From NCBI RefSeq assembly GCF_027942865.1, contig NC_134510.1, positions 32,238,663 through 32,302,662 on the forward strand: a stretch of DNA of 64,000 bases, written 5' to 3'. Under the pieces are notes generated by a model. It had not been told where the DNA came from, made no database searches, and worked only from the letters and a program-made list of their open reading frames with translations. This document shows, piece after piece, positions 1 through 10,800 of the stretch. How positions within the stretch are numbered: the first letter of the stretch is position 1; every line of letters starts with the position of its first letter. Source of the stretch: Odontesthes bonariensis (taxonomy: Eukaryota; Chordata; Actinopteri; Atheriniformes; Atherinopsidae). The translations under genes were made by a program, and so were the position numbers.

Positions 1-786
1 AGGTGACAAGTTCGTGTCTACATGACTCACTGTTGCACCAATTGTTTATTTATCATGGTAAAATGGCCACAGCAACATGATAACTCACACTGAAAACACA
101 TGAAGTATCTCTCAGTGTCTTCTATGTAATGCCCACTGCAGCTTCACATAACTGAGTAAAAAAAAATGTATTTGTTTTCTACTTTAGGAGGCAGATTTCC
201 CAGACCCACTTTTAAAAAAACACTTTTGCTCTCACAGTTTATCTATAAACCACCAAAAAGTATATTTACTTGTTTTTTTTTATAACTGAGGTCAGAAATC
301 CAAAGAATTCCTACATGATGCAATACTCTGGTTGTGTTGTGATTCAAACACACAGAGACATACAACGCTTACTGCTCTGCCTGGTCTTTTTGTTTCCCTG
401 GATCTGTCTGTCAGGTTTAATAACGACTTAACATCTAATTTGAAATAGAAAAATGGTTCATCAGCTGCAAAATGCCTGCTTGTGGTGTGGTGCAGCAGTT
501 ATACTTCGTTTACACCTGCTGGTCCAGAAAGAATTCAAGTTGGCAACAACTGTCTTTGTAGAAATAATGTCCAAAAACTAAGTGGATTCAACCTAGTTAG
601 TTAAATCAACTCCAGAGACGAACAGCTGTTTAACTGTGTGAAAGATTAACAGCCTGTGCAGGACATATCAGTGTTTTTTACCACCTTAAACGGTGAGCAG
701 CTACTACAAGATATTTCAGGATGATTTGGCACTACTAATGCTGTTCATGGACAGTCACAGTATGATGTCCCTTTCTGCCCATCCAG
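1..786 (+). other. nagpa intron (5' part outside window)
   Basis: No coding sequence matching the preceding part of the enzyme is visible here. A usable acceptor ends at 786, and the first exon base (787) completes a codon begun in an exon outside the window. Confidence 0.6.
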
Positions 787-926
787 ATATCTGTCACAGG
801 AAGATGTTTTAGACCAGTCCAACCCCTTTGTCCAGTTGGTCAGCGGTGTCATATGGCTGCTGAGGAATGGTGAGATTTACATCAACCAGAGTCTGGAGGC
901 CGAATGTGACAATATACAGGAGACAG
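787..926 (+). CDS. nagpa: nagpa exon: glycosidase domain ([16 protein letters not shown]...)
   Basis: The translation from 788 matches the human segment YLSEEEVLDTENPFVQLLSGVVWLIRNG. The donor GT lies at 927. The exon starts and ends with single bases of split codons. Confidence 0.92.
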
Positions 927-3900
927 GTACATGCTGGATTTCCACATCTACACTGTGAATAATGGAGGAAAGATTTGTTATTAGACAGCAAGCTTTGGTA
1001 ATGGACCAGTCTGAAGGTTTTTGTTTTTATGGAAAATAATTCATCAGAAATTAAAAAGAATGTTGCAGATCCGAAGTTTAAAACCAAAAAGAAAACTAAT
1101 CTACAGCAGTTTTCTTGGAAAAAGCCAAGGATTTTCTCAGGTTTTTAGTTAGAGTGAACATGCAAATGGCTCTTTCTGGAATATTCTGCCCCTCCCTGTC
1201 CAGGATCAGTTCACCTGACCTCACCCTTGGCTGGGTGATAGCAACTGGATCAGCTCCAGTTTTTCAGTAAATAAAATGTAACAGTATCTCAGATGCTGCC
1301 CTCCATTGTCTGCATAACACAGAAACCCATCTGTGGCAGCACCACCAAAACACAACACTGTCATGTCTGATTAATAATGACAAGCATGAGTGTATGCGGT
1401 CCTGCCTCAGTTCACATCAAGTTTCTGTACAACATTGGACCTTATAGAGCGCACTTAAAACCGTAAACACCAGTGCAAGGGGGAAAAAAAAGATTTTTGA
1501 GTTTTTCCCAGAATCAATTTGTCTGTATTTACTTAAAGTCTCGGTGTTGAAACCACGCTACATATTTGGAATGATAGTCTATCCAGTTTTTAGTCAAACT
1601 TCTCTTTCAAAAAAGCTGATTTCCATGTATTTCTTTTTCAGTTGAATTGTACTAACTACTACTAATTATGTCTAAAATTAGTTCTCCAAAAGTTTAGTAT
1701 TGTTTTCGTAAGAATTAAAAAGAAAGATAGGAATTCATGTCAGTTGCCAACATTTGGTTATTGAGCCCAAAAATACTGGTACGTCAAATATTACAATCTT
1801 TAATCAGTTGACATTTTTGTCATGAGAAGCCTTAACTGGTGATCCTCACTCCTGTGTAGACTGAAGGCAACACGTGCAGTTAATTCCACATCAGTGAGAG
1901 GATCAAGTTAGTACAGTCTGTCCCATATACTGTATCAGTTAATGACCATTATCTGTCTCTTTCCAGTTAGCTGATCCTGGCATCCTGGATCCTGCTTTGT
2001 TTTTCATTACAACAAACTGCTGCAAATTGTTCGTCTGATTATCATTAAATATTCCTGCAGCTGTTATAGGAATATTCAATGATTAAACCTCCTATGAGAA
2101 CTTGTTTGTGTGATGCAGCCTGTTTTTATTTAGTCATGTGTGAGTTATGACCTTGGAAACAATGCTGGCAACATTTAAAATGACAAACTTGTTGGTGTAT
2201 CTCGCTGCAGGCTCTTAAAACCCAGTAAGGATCTCTTTGTACTCGAGGCTACTGCCACGTTTTTGTTTAGGGATATTTAGTGTAAGTTTAACCACTTCTG
2301 TTTAGTTTTTTTCCTGCTGAAAGACAAATTAGGGCTGTAGGAGAATTATTCATCAGGTCACAGCCACTTTCACAGGAGTTGAGTCAGATTTTACAATTTC
2401 CAGCAGAATTATTGAGCAATTTCAGTTGCTCAAAGTGACTCCCTGGAAATGTTGAATAATTATCTGCGCAGATACCCAAAAATGCCTTCTACCAAGTAAA
2501 TATTAGCTTGATATTTCCAAAATACTGATCGGCTATGCCAAGCATGCATACTGTCTGTGAGATAAAATCAATGCTTCTCCTAATGAAGTACCTTCATGCC
2601 TTTTTTACAGGGTCATTGCGCTATTTTGTGGATGTGGTGTCAGCCAGGACAGCAGTGGGCCACGATGCAGAGGGAAAACTAATTCTGTTTCAAATTGATG
2701 GCCAAACAGAAGTGAGGGGGTAAGAAAATAAAGCTGCTTTCAGCTGTCTCCTGTTCTCCTCTAAACATCTCGTTTCAAATGTTATGTAAAACATATTATC
2801 ATTTATTCCCATAGCCTTTAGTGACTCACAGGGTTTGGTATTAAATTCACAAAGTGCCCAACATAGAAATTAAACATGTGAGGTCTGTCTAAGCCACTAT
2901 CAAACACAGTTACACATCAAAATGAAACGTCATGTCAAGCTTTTATGTGAAATGCATTTAAAGGTTTTTCACATTTTATTTTTAAAAACAAGATATCCAT
3001 ATTTTAAAAGGGACACTGGCATTTCTCAGACACAATGCGAATTCTTATTCAGTCCAGAAAATAATATCATTTCTTTGAGGCAGAAGGTACTCAGCATCCA
3101 CACAGGAACTCTCCTTGAATTAGATCTGGAAATATCTTGTCAGAGAAGAAGAGAACGAAGCAGTTTGTCCACCAAGCTCCCAAAGCCATCTCTGTTTCCA
3201 GTCTTCAGTACTTTACAGACGCATTTTAATCAATATGAGGTTCATTACGCAACTCTAAATCATTGTGGGCAGACACATCACAGAAGACTGTTTAAATCAA
3301 AATAGAAATACAGGTTTAGGCATTTTTAAGGCCAGAACAGCGCTTTCACATATCAAATGTATTAGCAAAATGGATGAGGAGAAATTAACTATTGAGCTCG
3401 AGACATAGAGCTACATAATCCACAATCCCAGCATTGATTCTCATCAGAATATTGCTCTGGTAAGTCAAAAAGTGTAAGTAGCGTGTAATCACACAGACAT
3501 TTGGTATGGTTAAAAATGTTATCATACAATGCGATTGTAATGTTAAAACAATTATATGTTTTATAGTTGAAATTTAAACTAAACTAAACACTAAATGGCA
3601 CAACTTCGCTACCTGCTGATGCAAACCAGGAGGTCACATGCATTACCCTTTTCTATTAGATATAAAATATCGAATTAGCAAAGTAAGTTTTGACTCTTTG
3701 TAGTCAGAAAACAGCTAATATGTGTTTTTGTCTACCTGCTATATAGGTTGTTCTGCCGCTTTCATGACATAATATCACTGATCAAAACAGTAATTTTTCA
3801 ACCATTTTCATTAAAAACTGACAACTCTGATTGGGACCCCAAAAAAGGGTTACATCGGTTTATTTCCATAGCATCTTAAGGCTTTCCAAGAAGTGTCTAA

Positions 3901-6900
3901 ATAAGGTAAATGGATAACAACGGTGCAAATTGTGAGAAAGATAAACATTAAGATGATGGATGGATGGATGCCGGTTAAGCTAAATGAGAAAAACACAAAA
4001 AGAGTCCAAAGTTGGTAAACAGAGACTGATACACGAGGATGAAAACATCCCACACTGAGTGTGGTAAACAGGAATGCATTGGAGGGGCATTTTAAACCCT
4101 AAAAGGGCTTGTTTGTGAGATGAATTCATCCTGTCAGGCTAATGTCACCTCAACCCACTTAAGGTCCTTTCACTAATCGATTGTATTGATCTGACTTTCC
4201 CTCCACCCTCAGAGCAGTGACCCTGCAACCCTGTAGTGACTCAAAAGATTAATGCGCTGCTGTTAATGATCTAGCTCTGAAAAGCCCAACACTCTGACAT
4301 GTCTGAGCATATTTGCTGTCCTCTGTATATCTCCAGTCAATATCAGGCCAACACCCGCTCAATACAACGTGTGGTCAGTCAGCCCGAACGGTGACCAAAC
4401 GGTGACCCGCTGTCCCTCATGAACAACACATCTGTCCCTTCAAATTCTTAGTAGTGGCTGCTAAATATACATTGTTGTGTTATACACCCAGGTGCTGTTA
4501 CTGTTTATATAGGATGCTGAATTTTACCCGGTAAACACAGACATTGACCACAAACCTTTGCAGTGTCGTTGGTGTGTTTTAGTGCCAAAATAATAAATCA
4601 AAGTTCAGTCATGAATTAATTATCATGTAACAACACACAGATGCTTATATGGTCTATGTACCAGAAACCATAAATGAGCATGTCAAATAAAAACTGAGTG
4701 CATGTCCAGTATCCTCAGTATGGTGTCCATTGCTGGATATATTAGACTTAAATTGCCACTCAGTCTTACAGAGAGACCAGCTCCTGACAGGCCACATCAT
4801 AAACCGAATGAGTTGATATCAGTCTGCTATGATACGACCACTTTCACTGAGCATACATGAAGCGTATCAGTTGTGCTGGTTTGTGTATTTAAAAAGATTT
4901 GCACCATATCTTTGGTTTCTGTTGGTCAGGTGCTGTTTGGTTGATTAGCTTTGTGTTTTCTAATCCCACTGCCTGCAGTTACATTTTTTTCTGTCTACGC
5001 AGAATGAATCTTTGGGAAATGGCTAAATTTCTAAAAGAGAATGGAGTAATCAATGCCATTAATTTGGATGGAGGCGGGTCTTCCACCTATGTGGTTAATG
5101 GCTCATTGGCCAGCTACCCCTCAGATCATTGGTGAGACATTAAACCCCTCATATTTGATACTTGGCATGTGAAAGGTTGTTATTTTTTACTGTGAGATGT
5201 TAAAGGTCAAAGATGAAACGAGGCTTGATCTTTCTCTTCTCTGCTCTCCACGGCTCCATCGTTCCAGCAAATCGGATAACAGGTGGCGCTGTGGCCGCGA
5301 TGTGTCTACCATCCTGTGCATTCATGAACGGCGATGCCAGCCAGAAAACTGCAGCGGGCACGGCGAATGTGTGGACGGACACTGTCAGTGCCAGAAAGGC
5401 TGGCAGGGCACCGCCTGTGACTCTCTGGTGTGTCAGCCACCTGCCTGCGGAGCCCACGGTTTCTGCACTGCCGGTAAGTGCAGAGGTGGAGCTCATTTAG
5501 TAGCAGCTGTTGGAGAAACAGACAAGCTGTTGAACATACAAGCATGTTTAAGAAAGATAAGGTAAATTAGCTCCTGAAACATCAGACACGTGCAGTCAGT
5601 AACGGCTCTACAACATTAAGATAAGAGACAGATGGATAAGAGACTCCTGGGAAAAAACATTTAAGCCTCCTTGTCCTTATTATGTGTCACAGTGGGATAA
5701 GAAATTGTTGTAACATCAGATTTTATTGGAGTTGCTTTGACATGTCATAACTGCACCTCATATAAATGTCATGCATTAGCCACAATAAGGACAAAAACCC
5801 TATTTTTTGTTCATAGTGATGATTGGTTTCCTCCTCATTTTAACCATTTGGAGAGTTCTAAAAGGCTCTGAGACCCTCTTCATAGATGGGAAGATTTAAA
5901 CAGGATTTTCTTGACAGATCTACAGTATAGATAGAGATGTCTATGTAAAATCTCTGTTCACTTTGCCCACAACACATCCTGTGAGTTGTGGTTTGTGTGT
6001 GTCTGCTGTGCTTCATGTGTTTCTCTGTGTTGTAGACGGCTGCGTATGTGACGCTGGATGGAGAGGAAACAACTGCAGTCACGGTAAACAAAACCCTGTC
6101 TGGTCATACATGAATAAATGTACTGTAGACACACAGACGTGTGTCACTGACTTTAAAAACCCTTAATCCCTTACACTGAACCAAGCCTAAAGGCCCGCTC
6201 ACAGCAATATATAAATAACACAGATGTATTTTGTTGTAAACTTTGACCTGTAGGTTTCCACAGCTGATAAATATCAAACAAGACTCATCAGAGCTGAGCT
6301 CTGCTGGCTTCTTAAGTGTTCTGCAAAAGACCAACGGTTTCCGAGGCGGTTTTGAGATGAGTCAGTATTCCTTAAGCGAGTGAGATAAGACTAAAAGACT
6401 GGGTTTTTCCTCAGTACCTATTTTTGAACGATAAATGCTGACTGATAAAACGCCAAAACCTTTGGTTGTTTTTTCCTTGTTTATTAGATATTGTTTCAGA
6501 ATCAGAATCAGAAAAGATTTTATTATTTTAGTAATTTTCCCATCACAAGGAATTTGGCCTGGCCTGTTTGGTGCAATAAAACCAAAAATAATAATAATAT
6601 GATAAAATATCAAATAATAAACATATATGTACAAAGTATTAGTAAAATGAAGAGCTGAGGGCAGAAGAGTGCGTTAATGTAATGCAGAGTCCAACACGGA
6701 GACAGTACGTTAATATAACGTGTAGTGTCAGTGGGGATAAGGGGTTCATGTCAGTGGGGGGGGGGGTACAGCCGGCCTTGTTGGTGAGGCCAACCGCAGA
6801 GGGGAAGAAGCTGTTCTTATGGCGGGAGGTTTTGGTCCTGATGGACCGCAGCCTCCTGCCAGAGGGGAGTGCTTCGAACAGTTTGTGTCCGGGGTGGGAG

Positions 6901-7815
6901 GGGTCAGCCACAATCTTACCTGCACGCCTCAGGTGCAGGTAAGTGGAGGGCCATGTTGACTGTGTCGTGTACAGACCTGTTGGCTCTGTAGGCGAACTGC
7001 AGGGGGTCCAGGAGAGGGTCCGTGATGGCTTTCAGGTGTGAAAGCACAAGGCGCTCAAATGACTTCACCACAGAGGTCAGGGCGACGGGTCTGTAGTCAT
7101 TAAGTCCTGTGATCCTTGGTTTTTTGGGGACTGGGATGATGGTGGAGATCTTGAGGCAGGCTGGTACGTGGCATGTCTCCAGTGAGGTGTTGAAAATGTC
7201 TGTGAACACCGGGGACAGCTGATCAGCACAGTGCTTCAGGGTGGAGGGAGAGACAGAGGCTACGGCTACACGAAAACGTTTTTCACTATAAACGATACTT
7301 TTTCTTATCGTTTGGCTGTCGCAGCCACACGGAGCCGGCGTTCCCACTACCCCAAAATGATAGTTTTTGAGAACGGGTTCCAGAGTGGGAAGATTTGAAA
7401 ACGGCGTCGTTTTGTTTCCATTGTTACAGCGAAAACAGATTTGTTTACATCTGCGTCAGCCACATGGCTAACGCAGTGACGTATACACATACGTCAGTGA
7501 CCAGAACAAAAAGCGGCTTCCATTCAAAATCCGGAAGAAGAAGACAACACAACAAGGACAGACAGCGATCATCATGGACCCCACAACATTGATAGCAGCA
7601 CTGCTGCAGACACTGCTAACTACAGCGGCGTTGTTGAAGGAACAACGTGAGCTTTGCTCTGGTAGAAGTAGGGGCGTACACGCATGCGCATTGCTTCTTC
7701 TATTGTTCTGGTGTAACCGGTGGGGGTGGCTTACAGCTAGGGGTGGGCGATATGTATCGTTTACGAAATTATCGTGAATGTTGTTTTGACGATGAGTAAT
7801 TTTGCAATATCGAGA

Positions 7816-7855
<40 letters not shown>

Positions 7856-10800
7856 TTTTTCAATCGCCAAAAATCAATAAAGTGCGGCGCCAGTGGTCCT
7901 CTGCCCTTACCACGGCGCCACGCCCTGCTTTGAACACTCAAATTTTTTCAAAGTAAACGCTTCGGACCCAGCGGGACACTCAGCTAAGAGCATCGAGGGG
8001 GCGCCGAGAGGCAGGGGCTGGGACAGACAGTAGCTCGCCTCGCGGCGGACCGTCAGCTCGATCACGAGATCCAACTACGAGCTTTTTAACTGCAGCAACT
8101 TTAAGATACGCTATTGGAGCTGGAAATACCGCGGCTGCTGGCACCAGACTTGCCCTTCAATTGATCTCCGTTAAAGGATTGAAAGAGTCCTGTATTGTTA
8201 TTTTTCGTCACTACCGGCTCCCCGAGTCGGGAGTGGGTAATTTGCGCGCCTGCTGCCTTCCTTGGATGTGGTAGCCGTTTCTCAGGCTCCCTCTCCGGAG
8301 GGAGAAGTAGCCTGAGAAACGGCTCGCGGTTATCTAGAGTCACCAAAGCGGCCGCGGCACCCCGAGAGGCACCCCGCATGGGTTTTGGGTCTGATAAATG
8401 CACGCATCCCCGAAGGTCAGCGCTCGTTTTGCATGTATTAGCTCTAGAATTGCCACAGTTATCCAAGTAACGGTAGAGCGATCAAAGGAACCATAACTGA
8501 TTTAATGAGCCATTCGCAGTTTCACTGTACCGGCCGTGTGTGCTTAGACTTGCATGCTTGTGTTAATTTTATTGTGATCTTAATGCAAGTTTTAATTTTT
8601 TTTTTAAATATCGTCAAAATATCTTTATCGTGAAAATCCTAAAAAATATCGAGATTTTTTTTTTTGCCCATATCGCCCACCCCTACTTACAGCGCACCAA
8701 GAGGTGTTTCGTGTGTACTGCATCGTTTCATCGTTTTTCATCGTTTTCGTCTGGACCTGAGTCTTTACAGCAGCGTTGCCGGATGGCCGCAATAATTTTC
8801 GTACCCGTTTTAAAAAAAAACCTCGTTTCGTTTTCGTGTAGCCGTAGCCAGAGTCTGGCCCGGCTGCTTTGCGGGGTTCTGCCTCTTGAAGAGCCTGACG
8901 TCCCTCTCCAGGATGGAGAGAGTCGTTACTGTGGTGGGGGAGGGAGCCTCTGAGGTGTGCAGCTGTGGAGAGGCCCCTACTGTGGTGGGGGAGGTGGGGC
9001 TGGTGAGCTGGAGTTGGGGTATGGTGTCACGGGGGATGGTGTCAGGGCTGTCCCATTGTCTTTCTAAAGGGCGGATTATAGTTCTGCGTCTATCGTCTTG
9101 ACGTGTTGCTTTGCTCTGGTCGCGAACCACTTTTCATGTTATGGTTCTGCAACCTCGGTCTGGAATTTCTAGGGACGCACAGCAGTTTCCCCTCGCGAGA
9201 ATTTCGGTGGGTGGTGACGAGAACTTTCGGCGGCGCCGGTGGAAGTGTTTATCTTTCAAAAAAAAAAAAGTGTATGCAAGATATGGATCTGGAGTTGCTC
9301 GACATCGAAGAAGAATAGCTTCTTTTATTGGAGTTGGCGAAAATGCAAAGGAGGAAGCCACACCGAGGACCAATCACAGCCGCTTTTGTCTGCGCACTTC
9401 CGTTGGTGGTCTGCGTGCGTCCGACGTGTAGTCAGGATTTTTCTGAGGTGCATGACGACGCGCGCAGAGCCTCTGCGTGGGGGAGTGGTCAAGATTTTGA
9501 CGTTCGCAGAGGCTCTGCGTCCGAGCGTCAGAGGCTTTGCGCCTGAAGCATAAATCAGGCTTAAGCGACAGTAAAACTCATTAAGGATCAGGATTGTCCA
9601 GGGAGTGGGGGGTTTTCGGCTTGTAGTTAGATAAGATCATAGACGCCTCAATCCTCTCCAGACAGAAGCAGAGTCATTAGCCCCTTTCACACTGCCGAAT
9701 AACCCGCGTTTAATCCGCGAATTTAGCGTGTTCGCTGTTCACACTGCCGATCCGGGCTGCCGCGTCAACTCGACTCGCCTTTCGACCCGCGTCGGACCCT
9801 AGTCTTTTTGCCGAGCCGAGTTTGGTGTGAACGCAATCGACGCGGGTCGGACGTTGGCGTGACGTGAGGAGTTTAAAAGACAGAATGGACAGCTGATTCA
9901 GAACAACAGCGACAGGTGAGGACAAGTTTTACTCTGTTTTAGCCTACATCAAGTTCGAAACATTTTTTAATATGGCCAGCTGGGGAGACAAGGAGGTCCG
10001 CGAGCTCCTCAGCCTCCGAGCAGAGGACGTTATTTACCGCCACATTTCGGGAACTATAGTGCTCTTGTATTCTCCGCATATGTTCTTCGGCGGCATCCCA
10101 CGTTGTAACCATCCACACCCCGTACAATAACATCTCCATGAACTGCATATACAATTGCAAAAACGAGTCCTCAAGGTGTGTTTAACCCTACCTCCGACGC
10201 ATGGCTTGTGCCTACGTCATTGTACACGCCCAGCATTTTATGTGTTTCGTGTGACGCTCTGCCACTAGGCAACGCCCCCTGAACTCGGCTTCAGGCGACA
10301 CGGGTCACCAACACGCCAAGCGTTCACATTGCTCGACGCGGGTCGAAGGTGCAATTTGGACCCGCTAAGGTAGCGGGTCGCAGTGTGAAAGGGGCTATTG
10401 GCTGAGAACTGTTGTTGAATTTTCTCAGAGTACAGTCGCTTAGCTTCTCTCACCCCCTTGATAAACCTGTACTTAGCCTCTTTAAATCTGCCTCTGTCCT
10501 GACTCCTGAACGCCTCCTCCTTCACCAACCGTAGCTGTCTGAGCTTGGCTGTGAACCAAGGCTTGTTGTTGTTGTACCTCACTGTGGTGCGTGATGGTAC
10601 ACAACTGTCCTCACAGAAACTGATGTAGGACGTGACAGCCTCAGTAAACTCGTCCAGATTGTTGGTAGTAGCCCTGAAAATGTCCCAGTCGGTGCAGTCC
10701 AGACATGCCTGAAGATCTCCCACAGCTTCACTGGTCCAACTCGTCCACTTCTTAGATGTCCTCACAACAGGTTTAGAGCTTTAACTTCTGTCTGTATGCA

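Larger units (their letters stand above)
7738..8685. mobile_element. hAT-type non-autonomous transposon carrying an 18S rRNA fragment
   Basis: The 17-bp perfect terminal inverted repeats TAGGGGTGGGCGATATG start at 7738 and end at 8685. They are flanked by an identical 8-bp target duplication CTTACAGC at 7730-7737 and 8686-8693, the size typical of hAT elements. No transposase is encoded. The interior holds a (TA)n/poly(T) tract at about 7825-7860 and a fragment of the small-subunit rRNA gene at 7924-8555. The element sits inside the transposon at 7259-8848 and is therefore the youngest layer of that stack. Confidence 0.88.
7259..8848. mobile_element. DNA transposon with TIR GCTACGGCTACACGAAAACG, inserted in the LINE
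   Basis: Perfect terminal inverted repeats of about 20 bp lie at 7259-7278 and 8829-8848. The flanks carry CAGAG on both sides (7254-7258 and 8849-8853). The alternative reading is a 21-bp TIR with a 3-bp AGA duplication, because one base is ambiguous. Removing the element and one duplicate restores the LINE frame as KAAGPDSVSPST. Without the nested hAT element it is about 630 bp. An ORF start at 7574 ([15 protein letters not shown]) may be the remnant of an element-encoded protein. The superfamily is not assigned. Confidence 0.8.

Noticed and set aside
5200-5545. Overlapping frames on both strands at the nagpa EGF exon
   Set aside because: Shadows of exon 5268-5473; only the frame giving [14 protein letters not shown] matches the family and joins the flanking exons.
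8101-8470. 121-aa minus and 91-aa plus frames near 8.1-8.5 kb
   Set aside because: They lie in 18S rRNA-derived sequence, so the open frames are chance.
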